Source of the DNA: Silene conica | Taxonomy: Eukaryota; Streptophyta; Magnoliopsida; Caryophyllales; Caryophyllaceae | NCBI GenBank assembly: GCA_029255685.2 | Contig: CM055317.2 | Coordinates: 74,265,460-74,329,459 of the forward strand | Direction: 5' to 3' | DNA: 64,000 nucleotides | Shown here: positions 62,501 through 64,000 of the stretch, piece by piece | How the letters are laid out: every line of letters starts with the position of its first letter | Numbering within the stretch: position 1 is the stretch's first letter | The notes under the pieces: generated by a model | The model's database searches: none | Told to the model about the DNA's origin: nothing | Seen by the model: the letters and a program-made list of their open reading frames with translations, nothing else | Made by a program: the position numbers and the translations under genes

Positions 62501-63243
62501 ATGAAAATTGTGAAACAGTGGACATCAGTAAATCAACATGACAGCAATTCTGCTTTTAGGTCCAACTGTCCAAGGGATGAGGAGCAAGACTAAAGTACAT
62601 ATCTTTCTGAACAGTAATCAGGTTTCATGTACTCCAAAGATTAGTCATGCAACTAAAAAGAGCATACCAACTGTAAAATGAGATTGAAACAAAATAAAGA
62701 GCTAAAAGTTGTCGATCACCCATTTAGAAGTAACATTCACGTAAATACTCTTATGAAAAGCATGAGAACCTCCCCCGCTCACCCAAACCCAAAATCCAGA
62801 AGCACAAATATGAACTGATGAGAACTTTTATTTATTGGTTATGCAATTGTCAAACAAGCTGTCTTTTCAATGGCCAAAAAACTCTTCATTTTATATGTGA
62901 AGTGTGTCATTTTAGCCATAAAACTAATAGGCTAACTGCAGGAGCAATTATTAAAAACAAAAGCTAAAATACATCATAACTTCTTTTGGTACCTGTCAAG
63001 GCTTGGTAAACTACAGTCAATATTGTGGCATTAAAGCTTTAGAACAGATGGAGCCAGCATGATTTACCTCTCTTGGCTCTGATTTCTTCTTTGAACATCT
63101 AATATGATGTGATTCATCAATTATCAAGACAGCCCATTTCAACTGCAACATGCTCTCTCGCAAGCGCTGAAGCATTGTATAGGAAATTACCACAATTTTT
63201 GGACACCTTTCCAAATGCACGGGATTGTTCTGACGACCAAACA
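47561..63243 (-). CDS. ZRANB3: ZRANB3-like SNF2 annealing helicase with C-terminal HNH nuclease (5' part missing)
   Basis: Minus strand, exons: 63068-63243, 62398-62471, 62271-62306, 62101-62191, 61012-61071, 59210-59375, 58007-58200, 56933-57034, 55738-55848, 54834-54899, 54643-54741, 52962-53099, 51768-51875, 50764-51057, 50303-50487, 49879-49981, 49646-49791, 49117-49196, 48763-48917, 47561-47695. All join in frame: 838 residues to TAA. Helicase motifs: DESHHI (II), LSGTPSLSRPFDIF (III), IIFAHHLKVLDKLQ (IV), GYAGLDLS (V, where GGVGLDFS is commoner), AEDRAHRRGQ (VI). The HNH part is CTNCNLDC, then WHADHKIAVFLGGG, ENMRTLCVACH. The closing exon has VPGSSYS, as in the Arabidopsis homologue At5g07810. 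The family is known for fork remodelling, strand annealing and structure-specific cutting in the nucleus. The first ATP-binding lobe (Walker A) lies beyond the right edge. Retaining the last intron would instead end at a stop at 48724. Confidence 0.92.
47987..48044. repeat. (GGGGAT)n microsatellite in the last ZRANB3 intron
   Basis: Eight or so 'gatggg' hexamers, interrupted once. It lies in the intron between 48763 and 47695. As transcribed (minus) it is a CCCCAT run; the other strand is G-rich and could form quadruplexes. Confidence 0.95.
53340..53700 (+). repeat. Dispersed repeat, copy 1 (SINE-like)
   Basis: Shares an ordered set of phrases with 57410-57640: 'aattgcgaggtaagggga', 'tgtacacagctttaccc', 'gctagcaacacaaa', and at the far end 'tttttggctcc'. 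The compact 'ggtaagg...gtcaaatgta...ttaccc' wording is common in plant SINE-type repeats. Diverged, hence old. Located in a ZRANB3 intron. Confidence 0.6.
56183..56275. repeat. 31-bp tandem repeat, three units
   Basis: Units start 'cgagatcgggttggtca' at 56183, 56214 and 56245, nearly identical. The surrounding 56140-56640 is GC-richer with many 'ggctcg' / 'gctcgag' words and ends 'ctcgttagcacccctac', as in some DNA transposon ends, but I could not find a matching left end. In the ZRANB3 intron between 56933 and 55848. Confidence 0.85.
57410..57640 (+). repeat. Dispersed repeat, copy 2 (SINE-like)
   Basis: Second copy of the family seen at 53340-53700: 'aactgcggggtaagggagg', 'tgtacgcaaccttaccc', 'gtagcaacacaaat', and 'tctttggctcc' at the far end. 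Same orientation, separate intron of the same gene. It lacks about 120 bp of the middle of copy 1. Confidence 0.6.
59684..59702. repeat. Homopolymer run of 19 C
   Basis: Nineteen consecutive C after 'gct' in the long ZRANB3 intron between 61012 and 59375. Such runs are rare in AT-rich plant introns; the true length may differ because homopolymers are prone to sequencing error. Confidence 0.9.
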
Positions 63244-64000
63244 CTGAGGCAAAAATGGGCATAAGTTTGGTACACATAGTGTCAAGTAATATTAATATGG
63301 GCTCTAGGAGTCTATAGTGCAAACAGCTGAGACAGGCGTTTTCTATAGTCAACACTCAAGTGGTTATAAAACATGGAGGTATAATAGCCAAGGAAAATAC
63401 GCCGATACAAAAATCTATGACATCTTATCATCCTTGTTCCTCAGAAGGGTTCAGAGTGCAGACAGCACAAGAAGATAAATGCTTGTTTCTCGACAGCTTT
63501 GTAGTTTTCATTTTGTAAGTAGATCAATTGTCCAAGACTTTTATGTAGCATCTGCTATACATTTATAATATTCTACCAAAAAGAAAACTAGCGAGAAAAT
63601 AAAGTTACAGGTGGCATGAAGGTTACAACAGAAAATATATCTAGTTACAAGGCAATTAGATTGCTTGGTAAAGAACTTGAGTCTCATAAATCAACATTCA
63701 AGTCGATAAGATTTCAATATGAAAGCTATAATATATGAAGAGACAAGTTAGTGGAACTTTTTTTGGCATATGGGAAATGTCCTTAATAACAATCAAAAAC
63801 GAAGCACAACACCAAGGCATTAAGCCCAAACTTTTCAGGTAGAGTCTACCGTAAGTGAGAAAATTTTATACTTCTTACATAGAAATTAAGTCTCCCTAGG
63901 CCCTAACTATCCAATACTGTCTCGGGCCTTCCACTTGGAAAAAATACAAGCAAAAAAAGATAAAAAGACACATGAGATATAGCAGAAAATTACTGGGTAA
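63244..64000 (-). other. ZRANB3 intron running to the window edge
   Basis: The acceptor 'tttgcctcag' immediately upstream (minus) of 63243 shows this is intron. I found no further exon to the edge; the next would be expected to encode wording like WAEEVERWLP...IHLV, absent here. Confidence 0.6.

Noticed and set aside
1-64000. CRISPR arrays, bacterial operons or phage-like modules
   Set aside because: None seen; the tandem repeats here are satellite, minisatellite or microsatellite DNA in a plant nuclear context.

Overview
The window is nuclear DNA of a flowering plant (a core eudicot). It is strongly AT-rich, has intron-split genes of plant-only families, and carries typical plant repeats: very long LTRs, Helitrons with CTAG ends, a Stowaway MITE and tRNA-derived SINEs. 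The roughly 311-313 bp satellite period recalls the subtelomeric satellites reported from Silene (Caryophyllaceae). That taxonomic link is only a guess from period length.

Four host genes are supported. (1) 2131-5046 (+) is a TOC1/PRR1 clock pseudo-response regulator with a CCT domain; its first exon is not found in the window. (2) 20509-23278 (-) is a complete five-exon VTI1-type Qb-SNARE. (3) 43179-46622 (+) is a complete CrRLK1L receptor kinase closest to ERULUS/CAP1, with one intron. (4) 47561-63243 (-) is the 3' part of a ZRANB3-like SNF2 annealing helicase fused to an HNH nuclease. Twenty exons join in frame, and the 5' end lies beyond the right edge. The last two genes converge.

Between and around the genes lie about 12 kb of one satellite family in three blocks, all in the same orientation: 1-1160; 7290-19925, interrupted twice; and 35325-41085, interrupted once. 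The middle block shows a four-monomer higher-order repeat of about 1.24 kb. The interruptions are an LTR-element composite (12525-15624), a TIR element (17840-18759) and a 3.4 kb solo LTR (35737-39116). The solo LTR itself holds a SINE and a MITE. Other elements are a Helitron just downstream of TOC1 (5674-7144), a young but internally decayed copia-type element just upstream of VTI1 (23800-29208), a cluster of nested Helitron ends (29309-34056) with a GC-richer, organelle-like patch, and a small LTR-element remnant with heat-shock-element-like modules upstream of the receptor kinase (41186-42295).

The genes do not form a pathway together; this is ordinary plant gene order separated by repeats. 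The most unusual signals are the satellite higher-order organisation with chimeric monomers, the missing TOC1 first exon behind a satellite block, the composite LTR insertion, and the Helitrons with duplicated 5' ends.
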